The translations under genes and the position numbers were made by a program. 64,000 bases of DNA from Amorphochlora amoebiformis (taxonomy: Eukaryota; Cercozoa; Chlorarachniophyceae). Under the pieces are notes generated by a model. It did no database searches. It was not told where the DNA came from and saw only the letters and a program-made list of their open reading frames with translations. Below are positions 1-11,765 of the stretch, in pieces. Position 1 is the first letter of the stretch. The number at the start of each line of letters is the position of its first letter. The stretch is from the NCBI GenBank assembly GCA_054601695.1, contig BAAHQB010000030.1, forward strand, positions 744,001 through 808,000. Reading direction: 5' to 3'.

Positions 1-159
1 ATATACGTTATATATATACACGTATATATGCATATATATATATATACCATAATACATGTATGTGTACATATACACATATACATAATATATACATATTCAT
101 ATACTATATGTACTATAATATATATATACACACACATATATATATACATATATATATAT

Positions 160-332
160 ATAATTACCGTCTCCAAATGGCCCTCTTGACCCCCCAAAAG
201 GGCTACGGGCACGGCGTTTGTTATCCTCTTTCACACTCTTCTTATACTTGGATATAACTTCTGGATCTAATATATATATGTGTATATATATATGTAAATA
301 TATATATGTATATATATATATGTATATACACA

Positions 333-375
<43 letters not shown>

Positions 376-439
376 GTATGCGTATATATGTGTATCATCT
401 CTGACACTCTTTCTTACATTTTGAATATTTTCTGGACCC

Positions 440-476
<37 letters not shown>

Positions 477-728
477 TATTTATTGACAAGATATATTATA
501 TATATATATTATATATATATATACATATATATTTATATATATATAGAATATTTTGTATACTCTTTGACCTCGTTATTGCTTCTGGAATAGCTATATATAT
601 ATGTATATATGTATCAAATATATGTATATATATATATATAATATATATTTATATATATTTTCATTATTAGTGTACATTCCCTTTGGTACACAACATCTTT
701 CGATATTGCTTCAGAATCTATTATTGGT
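160..728 (-). repeat. Exon-head echo array (three copies upstream of exon 260-168)
   Basis: On the minus strand the exon at 260-168 begins after TCCAG. Diverged copies of this acceptor plus exon head occur further upstream, at about 392-447, 546-590 and 658-728, separated by (TA)n. Two keep a CCAG acceptor; the furthest has CTGA instead. All lie in the preceding intron. Confidence 0.6.
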
Positions 729-756
729 ATATATATACGTATATCATATAATATAT

Positions 757-855
<99 letters not shown>

Positions 856-1622
856 CATATACACATACCTGTTACATATAAGAAAAATAAGTCTCTGTAA
901 TGTATCTCATGTTTACGCAAATATATATATATATATATTACATATATATATATATATTACATATATGTGTATGTATATATACATATGTAATACATATGTA
1001 TATACATATATATATATATATATGTATAGATATACATATATATATACATATATATATATATATAATATATATATATACATATTATAATGTTGGGGTTGGG
1101 GTTGCTGATTTACCGTGTTCACTGTCGTCCAGAGAAGGTTTATATTTTTCATCTAATATGGGTATTATCAAGACATATTAAATATACATACATAATATGC
1201 ACTTTGTATTATTATTCATATATGTGAAAATTTTATGTAGGATATATGTTATGTGTATATATATGTGTATATATGTATATATGTATATATATATATATAT
1301 TGTTGGCGCAACGCCAGGAATCGTGTAGAATAGCCCGAGATCCATGGAGACCCACTGGAGATCGCTGGAGATCGTGTTTTGGTGAATCCCCGGAAATGAC
1401 GGATAGTACCGGTTAATGTCAGTTAGTAGCGACACGTGCACGCCGCAACTCTCGTGCTGTGCAAGTGGGTAGCCCCACGACTAAGTTATCTCTTTCCAAA
1501 TGGTGCAATGAAGTACATCAGGGTGGCTTGCAGTATTCCGCTGCCAATGATACGTTAGCAATATATATATATATATTTTTATATATATATATGTATATAC
1601 ATATTATATATATGTATGTATG

Positions 1623-1663
<41 letters not shown>

Positions 1664-1718
1664 TATTACATATGTATCTGTGTGATATTACATGTATATA
1701 TATATATGTGTATACATC

Positions 1719-1760
<42 letters not shown>

Positions 1761-2067
1761 TATATATATATAAATATAAATATATAAAATATTTATTTTC
1801 TTCGCATGTATAGTTAAAAATTATTCACATCTATATCTCTATTGTATATCCACATAAATGAGCATATATTTCATATGAACATATTATAACGTTATACATA
1901 CATATATATATAAATATATCCAGCTACATTGAGTAAAGGATACCTGTTGGTGTCTGAGTCGTGTTTGAGGCAGCCATCTGTTTTCCATCTACCACGCAAC
2001 ACGAAAAATGAAGAAAAATTTGTTCATACAAATAGGTTATTGCCAAACGTGTATAAAATATATATAT

Positions 2068-2118
<51 letters not shown>

Positions 2119-2184
2119 GCGTATGTGTACATGTATATATACTAAGTTTAGATTTCTATATATATGAAACGTATAATGGAGGTA

Positions 2185-2215
<31 letters not shown>

Positions 2216-2232
2216 GTATACATATAGATATA

Positions 2233-2268
<36 letters not shown>

Positions 2269-2287
2269 AATATTTGTATTTAAATAC

Positions 2288-2318
<31 letters not shown>

Positions 2319-2325
2319 CATTTAT

Positions 2326-2356
<31 letters not shown>

Positions 2357-2364
2357 TTATGTAC

Positions 2365-2401
<37 letters not shown>

Positions 2402-2533
2402 GTATATATATGTACATCTATATATATATATATATATATATATAAATATATGAGTAAAAACACATATATAACAGGTATACTTTTACATATATCAATATAT
2501 ATATATATATATATATATATACATGTGTGTATG

Positions 2534-2568
<35 letters not shown>

Positions 2569-3899
2569 TACATATTTACATATATATATATACATACATT
2601 GTGCACATGTGTATATGTGCATACATACACACATATATTTACATATATATATATAATATATATATAAATATATATATATATATATTATATATATATATAT
2701 ATATACATATATATTATTTTTGTAAACTTAGCAGAGAAGGTTACCATGGAGAGGAGGCAGCTCGACGCCTTCCAACTGCCATAACCAACCAAAAACACCC
2801 AAAATTAACGCATCAGAGCCATACAGAACTCTGGTCACATCCTAATGTCTATTATCACCCCCGACCCTGTCACCGCTGGTCGAACCCCAACCCTTCCGGA
2901 ACCATTGTCATTGGATTTTTATCCTTTGTAAGCGAGTATTCCGTGCGAGAAAATACGCAAATCTGTCGTGGCCGTGAGATATCATGTAAGCATACAGGCC
3001 GTGCATGGATTGGGGTGCGAGGGGCTGTGAGAGCACGAAAACAGGACGCGCGGAACTTGATTCCGAACCTTCTCTTCTCTCTCGAAGCTAGGCTGGTTTT
3101 CCTCCATGACGCCAAGATTGCCAGATACCCTGATATTCACACAATCTGAGGGTTTGTATGTTTATCTCAGCTTTGCTAAGAAGATTAGAGGACGGAGGGC
3201 TAGGAACAGGTTCCAAGTCAGGTGGAAATAGAATCCATTGCCTTCAGCCGACGAATTAATTGATTTTTTTCCTTCCGGATACTTGGCTATATCCTATATG
3301 ATATGTTCTCCAGATAACATAATATCTGATATCTTAAGGAAAATTAATTTTCCCGCCCATGTCCCACCTGTCACTCTGAGTGACGCCTCATTTCTCTTGC
3401 TTGTGTGGCGGGCTGCTGACAATGGCCGCTCTCCGCCGTATCTCTCTCTCTCCCCTCCCCCCCTTTTGTTTCCTCCTTCCGCTTTATTTCTGATTTTTTC
3501 ACATTTAAACGATAATATCAGACATATCTCTTCTTCTCACCCTTGCATGCGTCACTGCAAGGGAATTTACCCCCCGGGCAATCCGTCAGGTGAAAACCCC
3601 CCCCCCTCTTTAACCCAATTAATCCGAATCAAACCCTTAGTACCCGGTTGGGCGAGCTTGCTCATCTGCGGGGTTACGTAGCCGTCTACGTGGAAAGCTA
3701 CGTAGCCCTGTGCGTAGCCAAGGGGTGCGGAGACGGGGTTGTCTGGTGAGGTGTGCGTCGATGGGTGGGTAGATGTGTAAAATGGTGTGAATTATGTATT
3801 TTGTTTGTTTGGTTTTTAGGTATTTCGTATATTTGTGTGTGTGTGTGTGTTTGTGTATGTATGTGTAGGTATATGCGCACGAAAATATGTAAATATAAA

Positions 3900-3949
<50 letters not shown>

Positions 3950-4010
3950 TTGTACATCTACATCCATACACATATATACCAATGCGCATGATATGTATAT
4001 GTGTATATAT

Positions 4011-4047
<37 letters not shown>

Positions 4048-4090
4048 CACACACATATATATATATATTATATATATTTAGATTTTATTA

Positions 4091-4121
<31 letters not shown>

Positions 4122-4260
4122 TTACTTTACATATTACACACACATATATATTATATATATATACTATACATATATACAAATATATATGTATGTATATATA
4201 TATATATATGTATGTGTACATATGTATATACATAATATATATATATGTATATATACATAC

Positions 4261-4297
<37 letters not shown>

Positions 4298-4339
4298 TAA
4301 ACTAGATGAAGAGCTCTCATTAGTCAATCTCAACAACAT
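168..4339 (-). CDS. Unrecognised intron-rich gene, 5' part (runs off left edge)
   Basis: I do not recognise this protein. Exons read on the minus strand: 4339-4303 ([15 protein letters not shown]), 3742-3571, 3175-3129, 2962-2874, 2775-2745, 1977-1944 and 260-168. Each is bounded by AG and GT. Phases agree across 4303/3742, 3571/3175, 2874/2775 and 2745/1977. The 3129/2962 junction does not fit, so a small exon is missing or a site is misplaced, and 1944 to 260 is unresolved. The 3742-3571 exon encodes a non-repetitive stretch including [17 protein letters not shown] and [10 protein letters not shown]. The 260-168 exon is basic ([18 protein letters not shown]) followed by a Gly/Phe-rich part. 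The start lies directly beside a telomere-type array, which would occupy its promoter region. The gene is inferred from codon continuity and splice sites, and no function is claimed. Confidence 0.5.
1298..1563. mobile_element. Candidate short inverted-terminal element in a TA tract
   Basis: A 266-bp unique segment sits inside (TA)n. Its left end reads TATTGTTGGCG and its right end, read on the other strand, TATTGCTAACG, giving an imperfect 11-bp terminal inverted repeat flanked by TA on both sides. This resembles a non-autonomous element that inserts at TA dinucleotides, but in (TA)n a target duplication cannot be proved. The end motif recurs at 14930-14942, 24668-24680 and 54569-54581. Confidence 0.35.
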
Positions 4340-4670
4340 TGCCGCCGACGCCAAGTAGAACCCTAACCTTAACCCTCACCCTAACCCTAACCCTCACCCT
4401 AGCCCAAACCCTCACCCTAACCCTAACCCTCACCCTAACCCAAACCCTCACCCTAACCCTAACCCTCACCCTAACCCTAACCCTACCCTAACCCTGACCC
4501 TCACCCTAGCCCAACCCTACTCTAACCTCAACCTAACCCTAACCCAAACCCAACAATAACTTTCCAATCGTAATTCTAGCTCCAACCTAACCCTAATTCC
4601 AGACTTCTAACCCTAAGCCTAACCACAACCCTAACCCTAGCCCTAACCCTAACCCTAACGACCCCACCCA

Positions 4671-4720
4671 GTGGAGGAGTCAATGGTCCTAGGACTAAGA
4701 CATGCTGAATAATCTGATCC
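4671..4720 (+). repeat. 50-nt motif in telomere-type array, copy 1
   Basis: Begins GTGGAGGAGTCAATGGTCCT and ends near AATAATCTGATCC. It is nearly identical to the copies at 4788-4837 and 60513-60562, all three embedded in CCCTAA repeats. This copy contains the palindrome GTCCTAGGAC; the other two have C in place of A at the centre. Confidence 0.9.
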
Positions 4721-4787
4721 GCTGGGCCTAGCCCTAACCCTAACCCTAACCCTAACCCTAACCCTAACAGCACTATAGCCCCACTCT

Positions 4788-4837
4788 GTGGAGGAGTCAA
4801 TGGTCCTCGGACTAAGACATGCTGAATAATCTGATCC
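4788..4837 (+). repeat. 50-nt motif in telomere-type array, copy 2
   Basis: Second copy, differing from copy 1 at about one position. It is followed immediately by CCCTAACCCTAA. The centre reads GTCCTCGGAC, so the palindrome is broken. Confidence 0.9.
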
Positions 4838-4890
4838 TAACCCTAACCCTAACGTTGGCCCTAGTAACCCTAACCCTAACCATAGGTTTC

Positions 4891-4981
4891 TAAGCGTGTC
4901 AGTCCAGCAATCTCTCGATAAAGTAATGTGTATTATGTATATATATATATATATATAAATATCTGTATATTGTTTTCACAC

Positions 4982-5028
<47 letters not shown>

Positions 5029-5043
5029 TATATATCTTAACAT

Positions 5044-5092
<49 letters not shown>

Positions 5093-5137
5093 AATATATA
5101 CACATATACACACATATATATATGTGTATATGTCTTA

Positions 5138-5177
<40 letters not shown>

Positions 5178-5201
5178 ACATATATATGTATACATAAATA
5201 T

Positions 5202-5236
<35 letters not shown>

Positions 5237-5292
5237 TCCAGGAATGGATCGTTCAGGATGTGCACGGGATAATTGGAGTAGAAGTTGAGAGG

Positions 5293-5333
<41 letters not shown>

Positions 5334-5414
5334 ATATAATATATGTATAACAAGAAGTTGAGAGATTAGGGCTTGGTTAGATTTAGGGTATATACATATA
5401 TGTATAACATATAC

Positions 5415-5480
<66 letters not shown>

Positions 5481-5894
5481 GAACTTAAGACGTCGGGTTA
5501 CGGGTTAATTAGGATGTAGTATGCATGAACTTTCTAGAGGAGGGCATTAATGATAAATACTATATGTATACATATATATATATATATATATTGATACATA
5601 TATATATTGATATATATACTTATATATATTTATATATATATATAGAATATACTTATGAAAATATACATACATATATATATATGTATATATATATATATGT
5701 ATATGTAAATATATATAAATATATAGATTTATATTTATATATATATATTTATAATATATATGTGTATATTCATACGTCATATCAAGGTGTATATACCACG
5801 AACGTATAATCTGCATACTATGCTCTATACGTCTTGTAGAACATCTTTTTTTGGTATTACTAGTATTACTATGATATATATTAGAATTACTATG

Positions 5895-5946
<52 letters not shown>

Positions 5947-6332
5947 TCATATATATATATATATGTACGTGGGTACATGTATATGTCATATATTGTGTAA
6001 AGATGTAGATACATGTACATATATATATATATATATATATATAGATATAGATATATACTGTACATATATATACATATGTATATATTTTTATATATATATG
6101 TATAATATGTATATAGATATATACTGTACATATATATATAGTATTATGCAGATAGGCATGAATATGTTTAGATATACCGTTTCTGCTTTGTCCACATAAT
6201 ATATATATATATATATAATATATATATACATAATATAATATATATATATATATATATATATAATACATATATATATATATATACATATGCATATATGAAT
6301 GTGTATATATATGTATATATAAAAACGATATG

Positions 6333-6363
<31 letters not shown>

Positions 6364-6379
6364 ATTAACGATATGCGTA

Positions 6380-6416
<37 letters not shown>

Positions 6417-6504
6417 AATATTTATATATATATATATATATATGTATACGTGTGTAGGTTATATGAAGTTTCGAGAGGAAGGCATTAACGATGTGTCAAT
6501 ATGC

Positions 6505-6548
<44 letters not shown>

Positions 6549-6660
6549 TATTTATATATACGTGTGCAGGTTGTATATGAAGATTCGAGAGGAAGGCATA
6601 AACAATGTGTCAATATGTACATATGTATGTATGTATATATATTATGTATATGTATGTGTG
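4891..6660. repeat. (TA)n-rich stretch with short unique islands
   Basis: Mostly (TA)n. The islands are 5236-5300, 5350-5390 (which repeats AGAAGTTGAGAG from the first), 5480-5560 and 5775-5900. The 5519-5557 and 6447-6613 islands are related to the exon at 6736-6674. The 5775-5900 island is open on the minus strand for about 33 codons and could hold an exon of the 6.7-10 kb gene, but I could not fix its splice sites. Confidence 0.5.
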
Positions 6661-6736
6661 TATTTATATATACGTGTGTAGGTTGTATGTGAAGTTTCGA
6701 GAGGAAGGCATCAATGATGTGTCCATGATGGTTAAT
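6447..6736 (-). repeat. Exon-tail echo array around 6.5-6.7 kb
   Basis: The exon at 6736-6674 ends ACACAC before GTATAT. About 50 nt of its tail plus donor recur at 6556-6613 and 6447-6500, with a more diverged copy at 5519-5557, separated by (TA)n. The shared core reads TGCCTTCCTCTCGAAACTTC on the minus strand. Confidence 0.75.
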
Positions 6737-6752
6737 CTTTACCATAATATAG

Positions 6753-6787
<35 letters not shown>

Positions 6788-7561
6788 CAATATAGAGTAT
6801 TTACATGTATATATATATATATGTATATATATTATATATATATATATACATAAATGAATATTTGTCTAATTGTATGCACATATGTATGCATAATATATGT
6901 ATATGTATGTATATAGATATAATATATATATATATATATATATGTATATGTATATATATATACATATATATATATATTTAAATATATTATATAATATATG
7001 CATACATATATACATATATATATATATATACCTAACCCCAAATCTTAACCTCATCAAAACCATGCATCATACCCCACCCTTAACCTAAGCCCCTACTGTT
7101 AACCCCAACGCAAAATCCTAACCCTTACCCTATTCTTAGAAACTCTAACGCTAACACTAACTCGAACACTTATCCTAACCCCTAATGTTAACGTTAATCC
7201 GAACAAAAACCCTCTAATCCTAACCTTAACCCCAACTGTAACCGTAAAATCGTTTTGTAACGTAGTATGGGTATTGGGAACGAATAATAGAAATAATAAG
7301 GGTGATAATGGTAAAATTACCTAATAATAATCGTTAGATATGATAGTGATTATGATACGATGTTTATGTTGTATGTGTATGTAGGTATGTATACGTGTGT
7401 GTATGTGAATATGTGAGTAATGTTATGTATGTATATCTGTATGTACATGTAGATATACATATATAGTGTATATGGCATTCTGTATTATATATACATATAT
7501 ATACGTATATGTGTACCTATATGTATGTATGTATATGTGTATATATATATATATGTATATC

Positions 7562-7597
<36 letters not shown>

Positions 7598-7644
7598 CGT
7601 GTGTGTGTGTAGTATGTATATTTATTTACGTAATTATATATATA

Positions 7645-7699
<55 letters not shown>

Positions 7700-7962
7700 G
7701 CATGTATATTTATATACGGATTATATATATATATATATATTATACAGCTGCAGACAGAAATATGTAAATATACATATATATATATATATATATATGTATT
7801 ACATATTATATAGGACATATCTATATGTGTATACATATATATATGTATATATATATACATATAATATGTATATGTATTCATATATATATGTAGATGCATA
7901 AACCATATGCTCCATTAGGTTTTGGAGATTGGAGGATATCTTGCTGATCGGAAGAAGGTATA

Positions 7963-8005
<43 letters not shown>

Positions 8006-8124
8006 CTATGTACATGTATGTATATATATATATATATGTAATATTTATATAAATATACATATATATATATTTTTGTAATATATGTATATATATATATATA
8101 TGTCTATATATGTATATCTATATG

Positions 8125-8159
<35 letters not shown>

Positions 8160-8161
8160 AC

Positions 8162-8205
<44 letters not shown>

Positions 8206-8348
8206 CATACACACATAATATATATATATATATTATATATATATATATATATGTGTGTGTGTATATATAATATGCATATGTGTATATATATATAAATATA
8301 TATATATATACATACATACGTGTGTATATATATACAAATATGTATGTA

Positions 8349-8379
<31 letters not shown>

Positions 8380-9470
8380 ATATATTATATATGTGTGTAT
8401 GTATATATATGTATATATATTGAGGGATATATGCATATAAATACATGTATATATATATATATATATTCATATATACACATACATATATTTATACATTATA
8501 TTTATATACATACATGTATTCATATTAAGGGATATCATTCTGACTGGAAAGAAAAAAAATGTAATATTATGTTTTATATTCCTCATAATATTATAATTGT
8601 TAACGTTGTTACTATTATTAGTATTCTTGTTATTATTATTATTACTATTATTATTCGTATTAAGAATTACTGTTTATTTATTAAAGTACATATATATATA
8701 TATATATATAATATTTGGGGATATCTTTGCTGATCGGAAGAAGGTAGAGACGGAAGGGAAAAAAATTAAAACTAAATGAAAGAGAAGAGAGAGAAAATAT
8801 AGATAGATAGATAGAGAGAGAGAGAGAGAAGACACAGTAAAGAGTTAGAGAGGAAGATAGTGAGAGAGGAAGTAAGAGAGAGGAGAGAGAGAGAGAGAGA
8901 GGGAGAGAGAGAGGGAGAAAGAGAGAGAGAGAGGAGAGGGAGAAAGAGAGAGAGGGAAAAAGAGGGAGAGGGAGAAAGAGAGAGAGGGAGAAAGGGGAGG
9001 GAAAGCGGGTATATTAAAATATGTAAACACACATATCTACATATGTATTCGAATATAAATAGGTATGTGTACATGTACATTTATAATATGTATCACATAT
9101 ATATATATATATATATATATTATAGATATGCTCACAACCCTGTAATACCACATAGATGTATACATGTGTATATATATGTATATATATGTGCATATAATGT
9201 GTAAGTATATGTAATCTATATAAATATGTGTATAAACATATGTACATATACATTTATATATATATACATATATATATATATATGTGTGTGTATATTAGTT
9301 ATATATATATATTAGTTTGATATGGGGGACGCATTCGTTAGCGGGTGGGATGTGGCAAATATGGTTACTCAAATAGTAAATATATACAACATATATGTAC
9401 ATATATCTGTATATATGTGTATATATATATATATATACATATGTATACAATATACGTATGTATATAGAAG

Positions 9471-9502
<32 letters not shown>

Positions 9503-9580
9503 ATAGAAATATGTGTTATATATATTATATATATGTATAAATATATATTGAAATATATAAATATATATATATATGAATAA

Positions 9581-9664
<84 letters not shown>

Positions 9665-9881
9665 ATATATTTAAATACATGTACATACAGCAGATACATT
9701 TGCAATAAATAATGTTTACGAGACCCTTCTTGTGTTCATCGATATATACATCGACATATACATATACATACATGCATATCTATATTAATACACAATATTC
9801 ATCTAGCTCCTTCTGGTGCATTACATATAAAATGTATGTTTATATTGATACGTAACATTCAAGGAGACCCGTTATATGTTC

Positions 9882-9925
<44 letters not shown>

Positions 9926-10056
9926 GCATATTGTGAATATAAATGTAAATACATGTATATTTACATTAATATCTAATATCAGGTAGGAGACCTCCTTCTT
10001 GTACGCATCGCGAACGGAGAGGGACCCCAAAGCGGCTTTTCAGATGTTGTCGTCAT
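6674..10056 (-). CDS. Unrecognised gene, fragmentary exon model
   Basis: I do not recognise this protein. Three exons have support on the minus strand. The first is 10056-9992, with an ATG start, encoding [20 protein letters not shown] and ending AG before GTCTCC. The second is 7943-7904, after a pyrimidine-rich tract and CAG, encoding [14 protein letters not shown]. The third is 6736-6674, encoding either [20 protein letters not shown] or a different peptide depending on phase. A possible exon near 9390-9310 lacks a clear donor. The phases do not yet form one continuous chain, so exons are missing. All three exons have diverged boundary copies on the intron side, a pattern shared with better-supported genes in the window. 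The 3' end is not located and may lie near 5 kb. Confidence 0.35.
7031..7250. repeat. Highly degenerate CCCTAA-like tract
   Basis: Runs of CCTAACCC, CTTAACC and CTAACGC variants without a clean period. It looks like an old decayed telomere-type array. No coding exon is visible. Confidence 0.6.
7251..7500. other. No gene seen
   Basis: An AT-rich non-repetitive stretch grading into (TG)n and (TA)n. No exon with splice sites and an open frame was found. Confidence 0.5.
7904..8763 (-). repeat. Exon-head echo array (two copies upstream of exon 7943-7904)
   Basis: The acceptor and head of the exon (CTTCCGATCAG then CAAGATATCC on the minus strand) recur upstream at 8711-8763 (CTTCCGATCAGCAAAGATAT) and, more diverged, at 8526-8563. 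Both copies retain a pyrimidine-rich tract and CAG. They lie on the acceptor side, in the preceding intron. Confidence 0.7.
8778..9005. repeat. Polypurine (GA)n tract
   Basis: About 230 bp of GA, GGGA and GAAA repeats on the plus strand. This is a low-complexity polypurine tract. It reads as Ser/Leu-rich open frames on the other strand, which are artefacts. Confidence 0.9.
9706..10056 (-). repeat. Exon-tail echo array (copies downstream of exon 10056-9992)
   Basis: The exon tail and donor (AGAAGGAG then GTCTCC) recur in the following intron on the minus strand at about 9841-9886, 9781-9830 and 9706-9745. Each is followed by a related ATATTAATGTA-like segment and (TA)n. The copies have diverged but keep their order and spacing. 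Confidence 0.6.
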
Positions 10057-10261
10057 CGGTACTAACTAATTTCACCCAATAATGAAAAAGTGGGTTTAAA
10101 AAAAAATATATATATATCTATCATGATTCTTACATATGTATATATATATTTTTTCATATTTCTGTAAATGTAAATATGTCTCGTACGCGCAATATATATA
10201 TGCGTGTAAATACTATGTGTACATATGTATACAACATTGATCACATCGTATAATATCATAA

Positions 10262-10930
10262 GTTATAACAGATGTTACAACAGATGAGAATTGAGGGCAT
10301 CGGCTCGTCCATAATTTGCAAGGCTGTCCGCATAAGTCTAGAACTAGTAGAAGTGTCCAGAGAGAGAATAGCATGTCACAAGTTAACTTACATTTCTAGA
10401 CCATACTGTCTAGACTGTGCTATACTAGTACTAGATACCCTAGATAACGGTCAAACTGCTACCTCCTAGCCCCCTCCTAGCCCCCACCTAGCCCACGTGG
10501 TTCTACTAGTTCTAGTGCCTCTGACTAGTCTGACTCAGGCTACGCGCTAGACGCGCTTTCCTACTATATTGCTTGACTGAAATTTTCAACATTTAAAGAT
10601 CTATATATATATATATGTATATATACTAGATATATATCTAGATATAGAAGATTGCCATTTTAGCCTTTGTACATGTCCTAGCTAGATGTCTGGTTTAGAC
10701 CTAAGATTAATCTCTGGAATCTGGAGTAATCTAGTAATACCTAGAATACCGTCAATTTTTTTTTGAAAATCCTATAGTTCGAGGGAAGGCCTGATATCGA
10801 TGCGTGATGCACTAGATGTACTGTACTATATAGTACACTAGTATATCGTCGCTTTATTCTATCCCATTCTTAGCATGATCGAATTCATAATATATACATA
10901 TATATATCTAGCCTAGCTAGCATATATATA
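10262..10930. other. CTAG-rich spacer
   Basis: A non-repetitive spacer, unusually dense in the tetranucleotide CTAG (CTAGA, CTAGT, CCTAG), with short palindromes such as GTACTATATAGTAC. No exon was recognised. A second CTAG-rich spacer lies at 45780-46140. Confidence 0.6.
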
Positions 10931-11011
10931 TATATATATACATATATTGTAACATATATGTATATATAATACGACAACTTGAGCCTAAGTTCATAGACGC
11001 GCTCCTCACTT

Positions 11012-11080
11012 GGCCAATCAAATATTCTACTTCTGCGTTTTGAGGCAGTTTTTGCAGAATGTATCATCAACCGGATGCTT
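11012..11080 (-). promoter_or_regulatory. SECIS-like element downstream of selenoprotein W
   Basis: On the minus strand, about 100 nt after the stop codon, ATGA (11067-11064) is followed by ten nucleotides ending TTCTGC, then a loop starting AAAAA (11053-11049). Next come GCAGAA (11036-11031), GTA and GA (11027-11026). TTCTGC pairs perfectly with GCAGAA and TAC with GTA, with one bulged A. This places the conserved ATGA/GA quartet and the unpaired AA at normal eukaryotic SECIS spacing. The helix below the quartet is weak in my reading. The element would recruit SBP2 and eEFSec so that TGA at 11599-11597 is read as selenocysteine. Confidence 0.65.
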
Positions 11081-11168
11081 CCGCGATGTGCAACCGGGGC
11101 TTGGTGAGGAGAAGGCGTCGGCATGAGCTCTTGAGACTCTGAGCTGCTATTGGTGCTAGCGGCTGAGA

Positions 11169-11765
11169 TTAAGCCTTAGTCTTAGCTCCAGCAGCCACCA
11201 TAGCCTTGATGATCTTCTCCATCTTCTGCTTGGTGTCCGGAAACCTATAATTATTCACCATTCACAGGTAAGGAGAGATCTTTTGAGCTCAGATCAGGTC
11301 CGTCTGGATTTTTACCCGTCGCCTGAAGCTTTGGAGTGAACTAGTTTCCCAGCAACTGAAACCTCAAACTTGCCGTTCACTTGCTTGTAAGCCTCATGCG
11401 TGAGTTTGAATTCTGAGATGGTAGAGTTTCCTTAGAAAACGCAGACAGATATGTTCCTAAGCTGGAAATTCTCACCGTCACTTCCGAATTCCTTTGAAAG
11501 CTGCGCGGCCAGCTTTTTCACCTGAATTCCATCAGTATCAATAATTTTTACTGGCTAAGGCTTTTCACGGGGAGTTATGACCTGCTTGTAGTAGCCTCAG
11601 CCACCTTATCACGAAACAATGTCAGTGCGAAGAACATTGAAGACAATGCAAAGCGGATCAGTGTCATTTTCTCTAGAAAGAGGTTGAAAAAAGACGAGAT
11701 TTGTTTCCATTCTCGCTGTTGTTTGGTCACCTACCGCAGTACTGCACGAAAACCTTAACAGCCAT
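11169..11765 (-). CDS. SELENOW: Selenoprotein W (Rdx family), complete, with selenocysteine
   Basis: A small thioredoxin-like redox protein of the SelW/SelT/SelH (Rdx) family, presumably cytosolic. Exons are 11765-11735, 11604-11582, 11521-11476, 11430-11316 and 11244-11169. They total 291 nt, giving 96 residues plus TAA. Every junction is AG/GT and every phase fits. The N-terminus MAVKVFVQYCGGUGYYK carries the CxxU motif at residues 10-13, with U encoded by TGA at 11599-11597. Selenocysteine at position 13 is where vertebrate SELENOW has it. The C-terminal half has the family signature FEVSVAGKLVHSKASGDGF. Introns are short (130, 60, 45 and 71 nt) and free of TA tracts, unlike neighbouring genes. 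A SECIS-like hairpin lies in the 3' flank. The gene is divergent from the large receptor gene. Reading TGA as a stop would truncate the protein at 12 residues. Confidence 0.9.

Larger units (their letters stand above)
4355..4890. repeat. Interstitial telomere-type array (CCCTAA, degenerate)
   Basis: Runs of CCCTAA with variants such as CCCTCA and CCCAAA fill this stretch. It is interrupted by two copies of a 50-nt non-telomeric motif (4671-4720, 4788-4837). A true chromosome end is excluded because gene-bearing sequence continues on both sides. It could be a healed break, a telomerase-primed insertion or relocated subtelomeric DNA. Confidence 0.85.

Noticed and set aside
3238-3681. 147-codon plus-strand open frame
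   Set aside because: The minus strand here has a better exon (3742-3571) with matching phases. The plus reading is pyrimidine-rich filler.
4576-4800. Val/Arg/Gly/Leu open frame on the minus strand
   Set aside because: Telomere-type repeats read as protein.
4355-4890. A real chromosome end
   Set aside because: Gene-bearing sequence continues on both sides and the repeat is degenerate.
11522-11581. 27-nt SELENOW intron adding PVKIIDTDGIQ
   Set aside because: It is possible by phase, but the 60-nt intron ending TTCAG leaves a SelW-length protein with better family agreement and a plausible branch site.
11582-11650. Alternative SELENOW start giving a signal-peptide-like MTLIRFALSSMFFALTLF
   Set aside because: That frame hits stops and cannot join the downstream exons. 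The upstream ATG at 11765 supplies the YC of the redox motif in perfect phase.
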